From contig JALHMG010000026.1 of the NCBI GenBank assembly GCA_022844135.1, forward strand, positions 1 to 64,000: 64,000 bases of DNA, given 5' to 3'. Made by a program: the position numbers and the translations under genes. Positions within the stretch are counted from its first letter, which is position 1, and each line of letters opens with the position of its first letter. Positions 16,280-24,772 of the stretch are shown here, one piece after another. Source of the DNA: Lysobacterales bacterium. Its GTDB lineage: Bacteria > Pseudomonadota > Gammaproteobacteria > Xanthomonadales > SZUA-5. The notes under the pieces are model-generated. The model saw only the letters and a list, made by a program, of their open reading frames with translations. It was not told the DNA's origin and did no database searches.

Positions 16280-17023
16280 TCAGTCCATAAAGTATCCGCC
16301 GTTGACCGGCAGGTTCGCCCCCGTGATGAAACCGGCGTCGTCGGACGTCAGGAAATCCACCGCACGGGCGATCTCGGAAGGCTCTCCCAGGCGGCCCACC
16401 GGGATCTTGGCGATGATGTCATTGCGAATATTCTCGGCGATGTTCATCACCAACTGCGTGCGGCAATAGCCCGGTGAGACCGAATTGACAGTGACGCCTT
16501 TTCGCGCCACCTCTCGGGCCAATGCCATGGTGAACCCGTGCAACCCGGCCTTCGCAGCGGAGTAGTTGGTTTGTCCGAACTGACCGGTCTGTCCGTTGAC
16601 CGAGCTGATATTGACGATGCGTCCGAAGCCTCGGTCGCACATGCTGTCGATGAAATGCCGCGTCACATTGAACGCGCTGTCGAGGTTGACGCGCATCACG
16701 TCCTGCCAGAAGCTCAGGTCCATTTTGCGCAACGTCGTGTCGCGCGTGATGCCAGCGGCGTTCACGACGATATCGACCGGCCCAAACGTGGCAGCTACCC
16801 CTTCGGCGAACGCTTTGCAGGCATCGAAATCGGAGACATCGATGGGACGGAACGCAATGCGATCGCCGTGCGTGGCGACTTCGCGTTGAAACGCCGCAAT
16901 GCGCTCCTCGCGTGCGCCCAGGTCTGCCGCCACCACGCGCCGCCCGCTTGCCGCGAGCTGCAGACAAATTGCAGTTCCCAAGCCGCCAATCCCACCCGTC
17001 ACCACCGCCAACCGCTCGCTCAT
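16280..17023 (-). CDS. SDR oxidoreductase, acetoacetyl-CoA reductase-like (PhbB paralogue 1)
   Basis: The 247-residue SDR has the cofactor loop VVTGGIGGLGTAICLQL, the NNAG-type motif as VNAAGITRD, the catalytic serine in IVNISSVNGQTGQFGQTNYS and the YxxxK motif (Y-S-A-A-K). GITRDTTLRKM and SSVNGQ(T/K)GQ are typical of NADPH-dependent acetoacetyl-CoA reductases that make (R)-3-hydroxybutyryl-CoA for polyhydroxyalkanoate. It carries D37 rather than the Asn-Tyr-Arg seen in the second copy at 17725-18465 after strand 2 (AADLGAR against ATNYRNE), hinting at different cofactor preference, NADH rather than NADPH. It lies downstream of phaR on the same strand, separated by a hairpin-containing spacer. 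Confidence 0.82.
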   Translation of the reverse strand: MSERLAVVTGGIGGLGTAICLQLAASGRRVVAADLGAREERIAAFQREVATHGDRIAFRPIDVSDFDACKAFAEGVAATFGPVDIVVNAAGITRDTTLRKMDLSFWQDVMRVNLDSAFNVTRHFIDSMCDRGFGRIVNISSVNGQTGQFGQTNYSAAKAGLHGFTMALAREVARKGVTVNSVSPGYCRTQLVMNIAENIRNDIIAKIPVGRLGEPSEIARAVDFLTSDDAGFITGANLPVNGGYFMD

Positions 17024-17197
17024 CGCTCCCCCTGTTGCACCGCAGCAAAAGCTCGAAATGCTACTCAGCTTTTGGGCGTCGCACCATAGCCCGTTCGGAC
17101 GTCGTCAGTAGAGGGGTGGGCTCCGATCGCGCAGCGAAACCCCGGTATGCGCTCACCGGTCTGCTCGAGAACCTGGCGCATAGCTTCGTGGGCGATT

Positions 17198-17239
17198 TCG
17201 GCACGAAGCCTCCAAGTTTCAGAGGAAGCTTCGTGCCGA
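17198..17239 (-). terminator. Perfect 12-bp hairpin downstream of phaR
   Basis: TCGGCACGAAGC (17198-17209) and GCTTCGTGCCGA (17228-17239) are exact inverse complements, with a partly self-complementary 18-base loop. The hairpin lies 6 bp after the phaR stop on the minus strand and before the first phbB paralogue, so it may end or attenuate phaR transcription. No T run was seen. Confidence 0.5.
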
Positions 17240-17244
17240 GACGA

Positions 17245-17715
17245 TCAGCGGCGCTTGTCGGGTGGCGGCGTAGGCGTGGGCGGCTTCGGCAGGCCGCTCT
17301 GGATCTGTCGCCACAGCTCCATATTGCGCTCGGTCAGGTCCGTCATCATCGCCCATGGCGACTGTCCCAGCAGCGTGTTGAGCTGGCTGCGGAACTGCTG
17401 CTGCTGATCAAGAAACACCTGCATGCTGCGCTCGAGATAACTGCCCATGAAGCCTTGCAACGAGTCGCCATAAAAGCGGATCAATTGCGATAGCAGTTGC
17501 GTGGTCAGCAGCGGCTGCCCTTGCTCCTCGCGCTCGGCGATGATCTGCAACAGCACCGAGCGCGTGAGGTCTTGCCCAGATTTTGCGTCATGGACCTCGA
17601 AGGTTTCGCCGTCCTGCACCAACTGGCGTACGTCTTCGAGCGTCACGTAGGATGAGATTTCGGTGTCGTAAAGACGCCGATTCGGGTACTTCTTGATGAC
17701 GCGAACGCTGGCCAT
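17245..17715 (-). CDS. phaR: Polyhydroxyalkanoate synthesis repressor PhaR
   Basis: The 156-residue protein opens with VRVIKKYPNRRLYDTEISSY, the signature of the PhaR/PhbF DNA-binding domain, followed by the PHB accumulation regulatory domain (LLTTQLLSQLIRFYGDSLQG). The C-terminus is Pro-rich. PhaR binds DNA and PHB granules and derepresses phasin and granule genes when polymer accumulates. It lies 9 bp from the second phbB gene upstream, so the two are probably co-transcribed. No phaC synthase or phaA thiolase is in the window. Confidence 0.93.
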   Translation of the reverse strand: MASVRVIKKYPNRRLYDTEISSYVTLEDVRQLVQDGETFEVHDAKSGQDLTRSVLLQIIAEREEQGQPLLTTQLLSQLIRFYGDSLQGFMGSYLERSMQVFLDQQQQFRSQLNTLLGQSPWAMMTDLTERNMELWRQIQSGLPKPPTPTPPPDKRR

Positions 17716-17724
17716 GGATGAGTA

Positions 17725-18465
17725 TTACCAGCCCATGTAGTGGCCGCCGTTGATCGACAGGTTAGCCCCTGTGATCCACGCAGCCTCTTCGTTGACGAAA
17801 AAATTCACGGCGTAGGCAATTTCATCGGGCGAGCCCAAACGACCGGTCGGAATCTGCGCGACGATCTTGGCACGCACATCTTCGGGCACAGCCATCACCA
17901 TATCGGTGCCGACATAACCTGGAGAAACGGTGTTGACCGTGATGCCGAATTTGGCGTTCTCTTGCGCCAGCGAAATGGTAAAGCCGTGCATGCCGGCCTT
18001 GGACGCTGCGTAGTTGGCTTGACCGTACTGGCCCTTCTGACCATTGATCGATGAGATCTGCACGATGCGCCCCCACATCCGAGCGCGCATGCCTTCGATG
18101 ACATTGCGCGTCACGTTGTAGCACGACGTCAGGTTGGTGGCGATCACGTCCGACCACTGTTGCTCACTCATGCGATGGAAAGTGCCGTCGCGCGTGATGC
18201 CAGCGTTGTTGATCAGGATATCGATGCCGCCCAATTGTGCCTCGATCGCTTGAATCATCGCTTTGGTCGAGGCGAAATCGGCCACGTCGCCGGGCACGAT
18301 CAAACAGTCGATCCCGTCCTTCTTCAGCTCTTCCGCCCAGGCGCGGGCCTTTTCTTCATTGCGATAGTTGGTTGCAACGCGATGTCCGGCCTTGGCCAGG
18401 CGTTTCACCATGGCTGTTCCAATGCCGCCGGTGCCGCCGGTGACGAGTGCGACGCGTGAAGTCAT
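17725..18465 (-). CDS. phbB: Acetoacetyl-CoA reductase (PhbB paralogue 2)
   Basis: The 246-residue SDR reads VALVTGGTGGIGTAMVKRLA at the cofactor site, then HRVATNYRNEEKARAW, the NYR pattern of NADPH-dependent PhbB. NNAGITRDGTFHRM, ISSINGQKGQYGQANYAASK (catalytic Ser, Tyr and Lys) and SPGYVGTDMV follow, all characteristic of PhbB. It reduces acetoacetyl-CoA to (R)-3-hydroxybutyryl-CoA. It is first in the phbB-phaR unit; a GGGAGGAGT-like site precedes the start. A second SDR of the same family sits beyond phaR. Confidence 0.92.
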   Translation of the reverse strand: MTSRVALVTGGTGGIGTAMVKRLAKAGHRVATNYRNEEKARAWAEELKKDGIDCLIVPGDVADFASTKAMIQAIEAQLGGIDILINNAGITRDGTFHRMSEQQWSDVIATNLTSCYNVTRNVIEGMRARMWGRIVQISSINGQKGQYGQANYAASKAGMHGFTISLAQENAKFGITVNTVSPGYVGTDMVMAVPEDVRAKIVAQIPTGRLGSPDEIAYAVNFFVNEEAAWITGANLSINGGHYMGW

Positions 18466-18629
18466 GACTTGATTACTCCTCCCAAAGGTGCTGGGGATTC
18501 TACACAGCGTGAAGGAGATTTCTGCGTTGCAGCAGAAACGGCCTCGATCGCTGGCATATCCGGCAGTGTCTGCGGGGACATGGACTGCCCAGGTTGGCTG
18601 TCGCCAGCGGCGTGCTCCAGCTCCCGAGG

Positions 18630-19940
18630 CTAACGCCAGAACACGATACGCCAGGGCTCACGCGGTGGTTCTTTGGGGTCTTGCGGTCGTTCGATTGCAA
18701 GTACATGGCGGCCGGGTTGCAGATCGCGCACATCGATCATCGCTTGATATCCCGGCAGGCCGTGGCGATCGGCAGACACATCAAAGAGGACGTCCAACGG
18801 TGTGCCGTTCAATGTCAAGCGATAAATGCGCGCCGCGCAGTCGAGAAAGGCGCTGGTATGCGCTGTTTCCTGAGCGAGCGCCTGCACCGGGTCCTGACTG
18901 GTGTCGGGTCGTTTCAAGCCCGGACAAACCCTGGCGAAGTCGTCACGATTCGTGGATTCGATATGCGGAATAAACAAATCGAGATATGGCTCGCTGACGA
19001 CCGGCGCCGCAATGGTGGGCAGCGGACGCAGCGGCGCCAGTTCGCCGGCGCGACTGCGGTAGTACCCAGAAAGCAACTGGCGATCGCGCGCGTCGTCAGG
19101 CAGCAACGACTCGCCGGGCAACTGCATGCGACCTGTCAGGACCAAAATCTCGACGAATACCAATGCAATGAGCGTGTAGATGGCGCCCAACAGGACCGCA
19201 TTGCCTCGCAGCGTGCCAAATCGACTCAGAATGGTCTGCAGCAGGTATCCCGAAATCCAGCCCGATGAAACGAATGAGTTACCCCGATAAACCCAAAGTA
19301 TGGCCGTGGCGATTCGCCCATCGGGCGCCAGGCGCCCTCCCCAGCGGCGATCTAGCAAGCCCGCCAGGACAATAGGAACGATCAGGCACGCGACGATCGT
19401 AAACATGGCCCACGGTGGCGCCGATTCGCCCGTTAGCCAGTGGAACAACAGCTCAACGCCAAGGACCAGGCCCGACGTCATCAGCGTGACGGTGATCGAC
19501 ATGATCACAATCAGCATGCCGAACGCGAACACGAAACTGGCGTAGTTGTCTGTGCGTTCGATGGCTTCCAGCGGCGATGGAATGGTTTGCCGGATGTGGC
19601 TCAAGAACACCGGCGAGCGTTTCATCTTTTCGTAGTCGATGCCGCCCGGATACACCGAATACAGGCCGAGCATCGCAACCCAGATTGCGCGCAACGCAAG
19701 ATGCAGGCTGAAGGTGCAGATCAATGCGTAGGCCACCACCTTGGCGTACAAATACAGAATCGACGAAGCCACGATGGCCGAACCGGCTGCCCGCGGCGTC
19801 CATTCAAAGAACAACTCATCGATTGCTGCTGGCGCCTGCATCGTTGCGAATACCAGCGCGCCCGATAGCAGCAGCTCCACTTCCCATGTGGGCGTGGTGT
19901 TCTTCGGAACGGTGACTGGCTCTTCGGTTGGCGTACTCAT
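18630..19940 (-). CDS. Uncharacterised multi-pass membrane protein
   Basis: The 436-residue protein has six or seven predicted membrane helices in its first 290 residues (for example VFAFGMLIVIMSITVTLMTS and LLGAIYTLIALVFVEILVLT), and a C-terminal soluble part of about 140 residues. That part ends in a beta-rich block (LTLNGTPLDVLFDVSADRHG and WRIVFWR). No domain family was recognised. It is monocistronic and divergent from metF. The C-terminal block might be a substrate-binding beta-sandwich, but this is only an impression. Confidence 0.7.
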   Translation of the reverse strand: MSTPTEEPVTVPKNTTPTWEVELLLSGALVFATMQAPAAIDELFFEWTPRAAGSAIVASSILYLYAKVVAYALICTFSLHLALRAIWVAMLGLYSVYPGGIDYEKMKRSPVFLSHIRQTIPSPLEAIERTDNYASFVFAFGMLIVIMSITVTLMTSGLVLGVELLFHWLTGESAPPWAMFTIVACLIVPIVLAGLLDRRWGGRLAPDGRIATAILWVYRGNSFVSSGWISGYLLQTILSRFGTLRGNAVLLGAIYTLIALVFVEILVLTGRMQLPGESLLPDDARDRQLLSGYYRSRAGELAPLRPLPTIAAPVVSEPYLDLFIPHIESTNRDDFARVCPGLKRPDTSQDPVQALAQETAHTSAFLDCAARIYRLTLNGTPLDVLFDVSADRHGLPGYQAMIDVRDLQPGRHVLAIERPQDPKEPPREPWRIVFWR

Positions 19941-20068
19941 CGACTGACCGGCGCGGCGGAAAATCGGACGATACCCCGAGAACTGCTGTCCAGGAGAAGG
20001 CGACAGCTTGCGGCGACTACACGAATGCGGCGAGCATGGGCGACTGCGATTAGACGTCTACACGCCCC

Positions 20069-20890
20069 ATGCTTCCTCTGAGTTTCGAATTCTTTCCGCC
20101 CAAGACCGATGAGCAGCGCGAAACGTTGCATCGCAGCGTGCAGCGTCTTCTCAGTCACTCCCCCGATTACGTCAGCGTCACGTTTGGCGCGGGCGGGTCG
20201 ACGCTGAGCTACACCTACAGCACCGTGGCCGAACTCAAGACGGCGCACGGCCTCGATGTCGCACCCCACCTGTCGTGCATGGGCGGCACTGCTGCGGAAA
20301 TCCGTGAGCTGCTGCAGCGCTATGTGGATTTGGGCGTGCGCCGTCTGGTGGCGCTGCGCGGCGACATGCCCTCGGGCATGGCGACGGCGGGTGAGTTCCG
20401 TTACGCGATCGATCTGGTGCGCTTCGTCCGCGCGGAGTTCGGCGCGCATTTCCATATCGAGGTGGCGTGTTATCCCGAGTGCCATCCGCAGGCGCGCGAT
20501 GCGCGCGAGGATTTGCGCCATTTCGCAGCCAAGATGGCGGCCGGCGCAGATGGCGCGATCACGCAGTATTTTTTCAATGCCGATGCCTTCGCGCAATTCG
20601 TCCGCGAAGCGCGCCGCGAGGGCGTGACCGCGCCGATCGTCCCCGGCATCATGCCGATCTCCAATTTCAGCCAATTGAAGCGCTTCTCGGACATGTGCGG
20701 CGCCGAGATCCCGCGCTGGCTGGAGCGGCGCATGCAAAGCTATGGCGACGATAGCGAAAGCATCGCCGCGCTCGGCGCCGATGCGGTTGCGGCGCTGTGC
20801 CGGCGACTGATCGAAGTCGGCGCACCGGGCTTCCATTTTTACACCTTGAATCGCGCCAAAGCGACCCAGGCGGTCATCGAACGATTGTGA
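20069..20890 (+). CDS. metF: 5,10-methylenetetrahydrofolate reductase (MetF)
   Basis: The 273-residue TIM-barrel flavoprotein begins [14 protein letters not shown], the conserved MetF opening that holds the catalytic glutamate. [11 protein letters not shown], the APHLSCMG strand and [11 protein letters not shown] follow, then [16 protein letters not shown] and [20 protein letters not shown]. It makes 5-methyl-THF for methionine synthesis. It links with ahcY (26233) and folD (32585) elsewhere in the window, all one-carbon genes but not in one operon. The stop overlaps the GTG start of an ABC ATPase gene. No SAM riboswitch was seen in the 128-bp upstream spacer. Confidence 0.96.
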   Translation: MLPLSFEFFPPKTDEQRETLHRSVQRLLSHSPDYVSVTFGAGGSTLSYTYSTVAELKTAHGLDVAPHLSCMGGTAAEIRELLQRYVDLGVRRLVALRGDMPSGMATAGEFRYAIDLVRFVRAEFGAHFHIEVACYPECHPQARDAREDLRHFAAKMAAGADGAITQYFFNADAFAQFVREARREGVTAPIVPGIMPISNFSQLKRFSDMCGAEIPRWLERRMQSYGDDSESIAALGADAVAALCRRLIEVGAPGFHFYTLNRAKATQAVIERL

Positions 20891-21594
20891 AGCCGAGCGT
20901 CTTCAACGCCAGGGGACTGACTCGCATCTATCGCACCGGCGAGGTGCAAATCCACGCCCTGCGTGGCGTCGATCTGGATCTGTACGCGGGCGAGTTTGTC
21001 GTGTTGCTGGGGCCATCGGGAAGCGGCAAGTCGACGCTGCTGAATATCCTGGGTGGTCTCGATGTTGCGACCAGCGGCACCGTGCGCTACATGGATCGTG
21101 AGCTGACGGCAGCCAGCGATGCGGAACTCACGCTGTTTCGCCGCCGGCACGTAGGTTTTGTATTCCAGTTCTACAACCTCATCCCGAGCCTGACGGCACG
21201 CGAGAACGTCGAAGTCGTGACCGAAATCGCCGAGCATCCGATGGCCGCGCTGGATGCGCTGGCACTCGTGGGGCTGGCAGATCGCGCCGACGCCTTTCCC
21301 TCGCAACTGTCGGGTGGCCAACAGCAGCGGGTTGCTATTGCGCGGGCGATCGCCAAGCAGCCGGATGTGCTCTTATGCGACGAACCTACCGGCGCACTCG
21401 ACTCGCAAACCGGCGTACGCGTTCTGGAGGCGCTCACCGACGTCAACGAGCGCCTGGGCACGACCACCGTTGTGATCACGCACAACGCCAGCATTGCGCA
21501 AATGGCGCATCGCGTTATTCACTTGTCCGACGGCCAGATCGTGAGTATCGACCAGCGTCAGACGCGTCTTCGTGCACGCGACATCAGCTGGTGA
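20887..21594 (+). CDS. ABC transporter ATP-binding protein (LolD/MacB type), without a permease nearby
   Basis: The GTG start at 20887 overlaps the metF stop (GTGA). The 235-residue NBD has Walker [10 protein letters not shown], the Q-loop in [16 protein letters not shown], signature [15 protein letters not shown], Walker [13 protein letters not shown] and VITHN at the switch position, where Asn follows His. The family usually pairs with FtsX-type permeases, but the next gene is on the other strand. It either partners with permeases encoded elsewhere or is the remnant of a larger operon. Confidence 0.88.
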   Translation: MKPSVFNARGLTRIYRTGEVQIHALRGVDLDLYAGEFVVLLGPSGSGKSTLLNILGGLDVATSGTVRYMDRELTAASDAELTLFRRRHVGFVFQFYNLIPSLTARENVEVVTEIAEHPMAALDALALVGLADRADAFPSQLSGGQQQRVAIARAIAKQPDVLLCDEPTGALDSQTGVRVLEALTDVNERLGTTTVVITHNASIAQMAHRVIHLSDGQIVSIDQRQTRLRARDISW

Positions 21595-21609
21595 GCCGGC
21601 TGCGATTGC

Positions 21610-22707
21610 CTATCGATTGGACCGGATCAGCGAGACGCCATCAGGGCCGCTTTTGCCGCTCAAACGATTGAGACTGTTATTGTCGAAACGAGCCACTTCG
21701 GCGCCGTTGAACAACAGTCGGCAAAGGCGCGGCGCTCCGTCGCGGCGTGCCAGATCGTTGCTGCACAACAGCTCTGCGCCACGCGCGACATCGGTCAACA
21801 CCGCATCGCTGGCCGTCGAGCGCGATGCCGAATAGCTCAGTTCCAGAACGGTTGGACTGACTCGCGACGTAAACGTCGTGCTGGTGAACGTCCAGCTACC
21901 CTGCAATCCGCGGCCATCTGCGTCGTATGCGAAATTCAGACGACGCACGGATATCGGCATCAATTCCAGCGGCGCGAGAATGCCTTCGTCGAAAGCCTTC
22001 GAGAACCACAGGATGCCTTCGCTGTCGCTCAGGAATTCGATATCCAGCAAGCCTATAGGTTCGACGCCTTGCGGGCCTCTATAGGTACCCCAAAGCGGCT
22101 GGCCGCCGATGCTGCGCAGCAGGTCGCCTCGGTACACGGACCCCGAGAACGGTCCCGCGGACAGATACCAGGTTGCGCCGCCCGATAACGAATAGGCGTT
22201 AGTGGTCATCGCGATACTGCCGCCCTGGCGCTCGATCAAGAATCCGATACCGCTACCGCTGGTTTGGAACTCGCCAGCCGAATCCGCGCCCCAGAATCCT
22301 GACTCCGGATCGACCGAACGCGTTCCTTGCGACTGCACATCGATCAGCCGGAACGCGAGCAACTGCTGTGCGACGCCGACGTTGCGCAACCACAGCCGAA
22401 CTCGATAATCGCGAGCTTGCGGAAAATTCGGCTCAATACCAGCCAGATCGAATACCCTGGCATAAGGAGTGAGCGCATCGCCGCAGACGCTGTCGGTCTG
22501 GCGCAGCGCCAGATCGATGTTGGGCCCATCGACAATCGGCGGCAAGAACTGGGGCCCGCACGTATTCGGCCACGTCCCTGAGACCCGAATCTGCAGCGCT
22601 TGCCCAGGTTGCGGCGCCGCGATCACCGACTCGATCTTGTGGTATGGCACCTGTGCCGCAAGTGCCATCGGAGCGGCTGCCAAAATCCACAATAGGCGAT
22701 TCCACAT
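21610..22707 (-). CDS. Secreted protein of unknown function
   Basis: The 365-residue product begins with a signal peptide (WNRLLWILAAAPMALAAQ). The rest is beta-rich with many aromatic and polar residues, one Cys pair near the N-terminus (NTCGPQF and SVCGDAL) and another in the C-terminal part (LLCSNDLARRDGAPRLCRLL). No family was recognised. Segments such as GTWYRGPQG-like loops resemble the AMIN-less secreted proteins common in this order, but nothing firmer can be said. It converges on the ABC ATPase gene from 15 bp and is divergent from the isocitrate dehydrogenase gene. Confidence 0.65.
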   Translation of the reverse strand: MWNRLLWILAAAPMALAAQVPYHKIESVIAAPQPGQALQIRVSGTWPNTCGPQFLPPIVDGPNIDLALRQTDSVCGDALTPYARVFDLAGIEPNFPQARDYRVRLWLRNVGVAQQLLAFRLIDVQSQGTRSVDPESGFWGADSAGEFQTSGSGIGFLIERQGGSIAMTTNAYSLSGGATWYLSAGPFSGSVYRGDLLRSIGGQPLWGTYRGPQGVEPIGLLDIEFLSDSEGILWFSKAFDEGILAPLELMPISVRRLNFAYDADGRGLQGSWTFTSTTFTSRVSPTVLELSYSASRSTASDAVLTDVARGAELLCSNDLARRDGAPRLCRLLFNGAEVARFDNNSLNRLSGKSGPDGVSLIRSNR

Positions 22708-22836
22708 AAGTCACCTCTAATTGGGCTGACCGGGTCTGCCCGGCTTAACCATGAATTGCCTTTAACCCGACGCTTGTTGCTGCGCTCAGCGCACCGCTAG
22801 TTTACGCTTCTCAAATCGATCCTGCGTAGCCTACAA

Positions 22837-23841
22837 ATGAACAAAGCCATCACGATCATCCGCGGCGACGGCATCGGTCCTGAAATCAGCGACGCTACCG
22901 TGCGGGTGCTTCAGGCACTGAACGCGGGGATCGAGTTCGAAGAGGCGCAGGCCGGCCTGTCTTCCCATGAGGCAACCGGCGAGCTGCTACCCGCAGCAAC
23001 CTTAACTTCGATCGGCAAAACGCGGGTAGCACTCAAAGGTCCGTTGACGACGCCCGTCGGCGAGGGATTCTCCTCGCTCAACGTCGAGTTGCGCCGACGC
23101 TTCGACTTGTACGCCAACGTTCGCCCGGCGCTCTCGTTTCCCAACACGCGCTCGCGCTACGCCGACATCAACCTGCTAACGGTCCGCGAGAACACCGAAG
23201 GTGCGTACCGCAGCGAAGGCCAAACGCTGTCGACCGACGGCGAACAAGCGCAATCGTTGATCCAGGTGACGCGCCGAGGCTCCGAGCGTATCGCGCGCTA
23301 CGCTTTCGATCTGGCGCAAAAAACCGGCCGCAAGCGGGTCACTATCGTCCACAAGGCGAATATCTTGAAGACGACATCGGGCCTGTTCTTGAAAACGGCT
23401 CGCGCCGTTGCGGCAGATTACCCAGGCATCGATGTGCGCGAAATGATCGTCGACAACGCCTGCATGCAATTGGTCATGGACCCGCAGCAGTTCGATGTGA
23501 TCGTTACCACCAACTTGTTTGGCGACATCTTGTCGGATTTGTGCGCGGGCCTGGTAGGCGGCCTTGGCTTGGCGCCCGGAGCCAACATCGGCACCGATGC
23601 GGCAATCTTCGAAGCCGTGCACGGCTCGGCACCGGATATCGCCGGCAAGGGCGTCGCCAATCCCAGCGCCTTGCTGTTGGCCGCCGCGATGATGCTCGAC
23701 CATCTTGGAATGACCGAACAGGCCACGCGCGTACGATCGGCAATTCATGCCACTCTCGAGGCCAAAGACCGTCTGACCCGCGACCTCGGCGGACAGGCGT
23801 CGACCCGCGAGTTCACGGATGCACTGATTGCCCGATTGTGA
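22837..23841 (+). CDS. NAD-dependent isocitrate dehydrogenase (IDH3/IMDH family)
   Basis: The 334-residue enzyme belongs to the beta-decarboxylating dehydrogenases. It shows IRGDGIGPEI at the N-terminus, SSLNVELRRRFDLYANVRPA with the substrate-binding Ser/Asn and arginines, TVRENTEGAYR, the KANILK lysine motif, TTNLFGDILSDLCAGLVGGL with the metal-binding Asps, and EAVHGSAPDIAGKGVANPSA. The length and the SSLN motif favour NAD-type isocitrate dehydrogenase over isopropylmalate dehydrogenase. It makes 2-oxoglutarate in the TCA cycle. An upstream hairpin at 22730-22743 (CCGGG/CCCGG) lies in the divergent promoter region. Confidence 0.88.
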   Translation: MNKAITIIRGDGIGPEISDATVRVLQALNAGIEFEEAQAGLSSHEATGELLPAATLTSIGKTRVALKGPLTTPVGEGFSSLNVELRRRFDLYANVRPALSFPNTRSRYADINLLTVRENTEGAYRSEGQTLSTDGEQAQSLIQVTRRGSERIARYAFDLAQKTGRKRVTIVHKANILKTTSGLFLKTARAVAADYPGIDVREMIVDNACMQLVMDPQQFDVIVTTNLFGDILSDLCAGLVGGLGLAPGANIGTDAAIFEAVHGSAPDIAGKGVANPSALLLAAAMMLDHLGMTEQATRVRSAIHATLEAKDRLTRDLGGQASTREFTDALIARL

Positions 23842-23854
23842 TTTGCGCTGGCAA

Positions 23855-24655
23855 CTACCGGCGAAGGGTCGATTGCTCGAGCGATTGCGGCATCGGCACC
23901 AGCACCTCGCCCCGGCCGACAATCGCCGCGTGATCGATCGCGCGGCGGAACACCGCTATTGCGTTCGCAACCGCAACCGCAGTTTCGTCGCCCAGCGCCA
24001 ATCGAGCGGCGATCAGCGACGCCAGACTGCAACCTGTGCCGTGCCCGCGAAACGCACGCCGCGGCGTTCGATACTCACGCACACCGGACTGGTCGCAGTA
24101 GACATCGGTCAGCGTGTCGCCGCTGCCATGACCTCCCTTGAGCAAAACTGCCTCGGCACCCAACGCCAGTAGCGACCTTGCTGCCGAGCGCAAGTCGATT
24201 TCGCGCTCGTCGATGCCGAGCAGTACCGCCGCCTCCGGCAGATTCGGCGTGAGAATCGTTGCTCTGGCGATCAGCGGGCGCAAGGCCAGTTCGGCCTCGG
24301 CGTCGAGCAAACGCGCACCCGAGCTGGCGATCATGACCGGATCGACGACCAGCTTCAGTTGCGGAGCAGCCGCCAGGAGGCGTGTCACCTCAGCGACCGT
24401 TGCTCCGTTACCGAGCATGCCGGTCTTGGCCACGCAGACATCGAAATCGCTGAGTACGGCGTCGAACTGCGCAGCGATCATCGACAGCGGCAACGCATGA
24501 ACAGCGCTGACCGACGTTGTATTTTGCGCCGTAATGGCCGTCAACACCGACAGTCCGAACACACCTTGACTATGGAATGCTCTAAGATCGGCTTGAATTC
24601 CCGCGCCGCCACCCGAATCGGAACCGGCGATGGTGAGTGCATAGGTCGTCTTCAT
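23855..24655 (-). CDS. thiD: Hydroxymethylpyrimidine/phosphomethylpyrimidine kinase (ThiD)
   Basis: Start chosen at MKTTYALTIAGSDSGGGAGI (ATG 24655), the canonical ThiD opening; an upstream ATG adds only five residues. The 266-residue ribokinase-fold enzyme contains LTAITAQNTTSV, the VVDPVMIASSG strand and the anion hole/catalytic FRGHGTGCSLASLIA. It phosphorylates HMP and HMP-P for thiamine synthesis in the cytoplasm. No TPP riboswitch was seen upstream. It converges on the isocitrate dehydrogenase gene from 13 bp. Confidence 0.94.
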   Translation of the reverse strand: MKTTYALTIAGSDSGGGAGIQADLRAFHSQGVFGLSVLTAITAQNTTSVSAVHALPLSMIAAQFDAVLSDFDVCVAKTGMLGNGATVAEVTRLLAAAPQLKLVVDPVMIASSGARLLDAEAELALRPLIARATILTPNLPEAAVLLGIDEREIDLRSAARSLLALGAEAVLLKGGHGSGDTLTDVYCDQSGVREYRTPRRAFRGHGTGCSLASLIAARLALGDETAVAVANAIAVFRRAIDHAAIVGRGEVLVPMPQSLEQSTLRR

Positions 24656-24772
24656 GTGGCAAAAATACAACGAAAATCAGGTGTTGTTGCGTACTTGACG
24701 CACTGTTGTTTTTTTGCGATTCTGACGTCGGCTAGAAGCAACACTCCTTCCCTTCTAGCGGGCTTCAGGGGC

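Noticed and set aside
20000-20068. SAM or folate riboswitch before metF
   Set aside because: No conserved core or helix arrangement of the known classes could be found in the 128-bp spacer.
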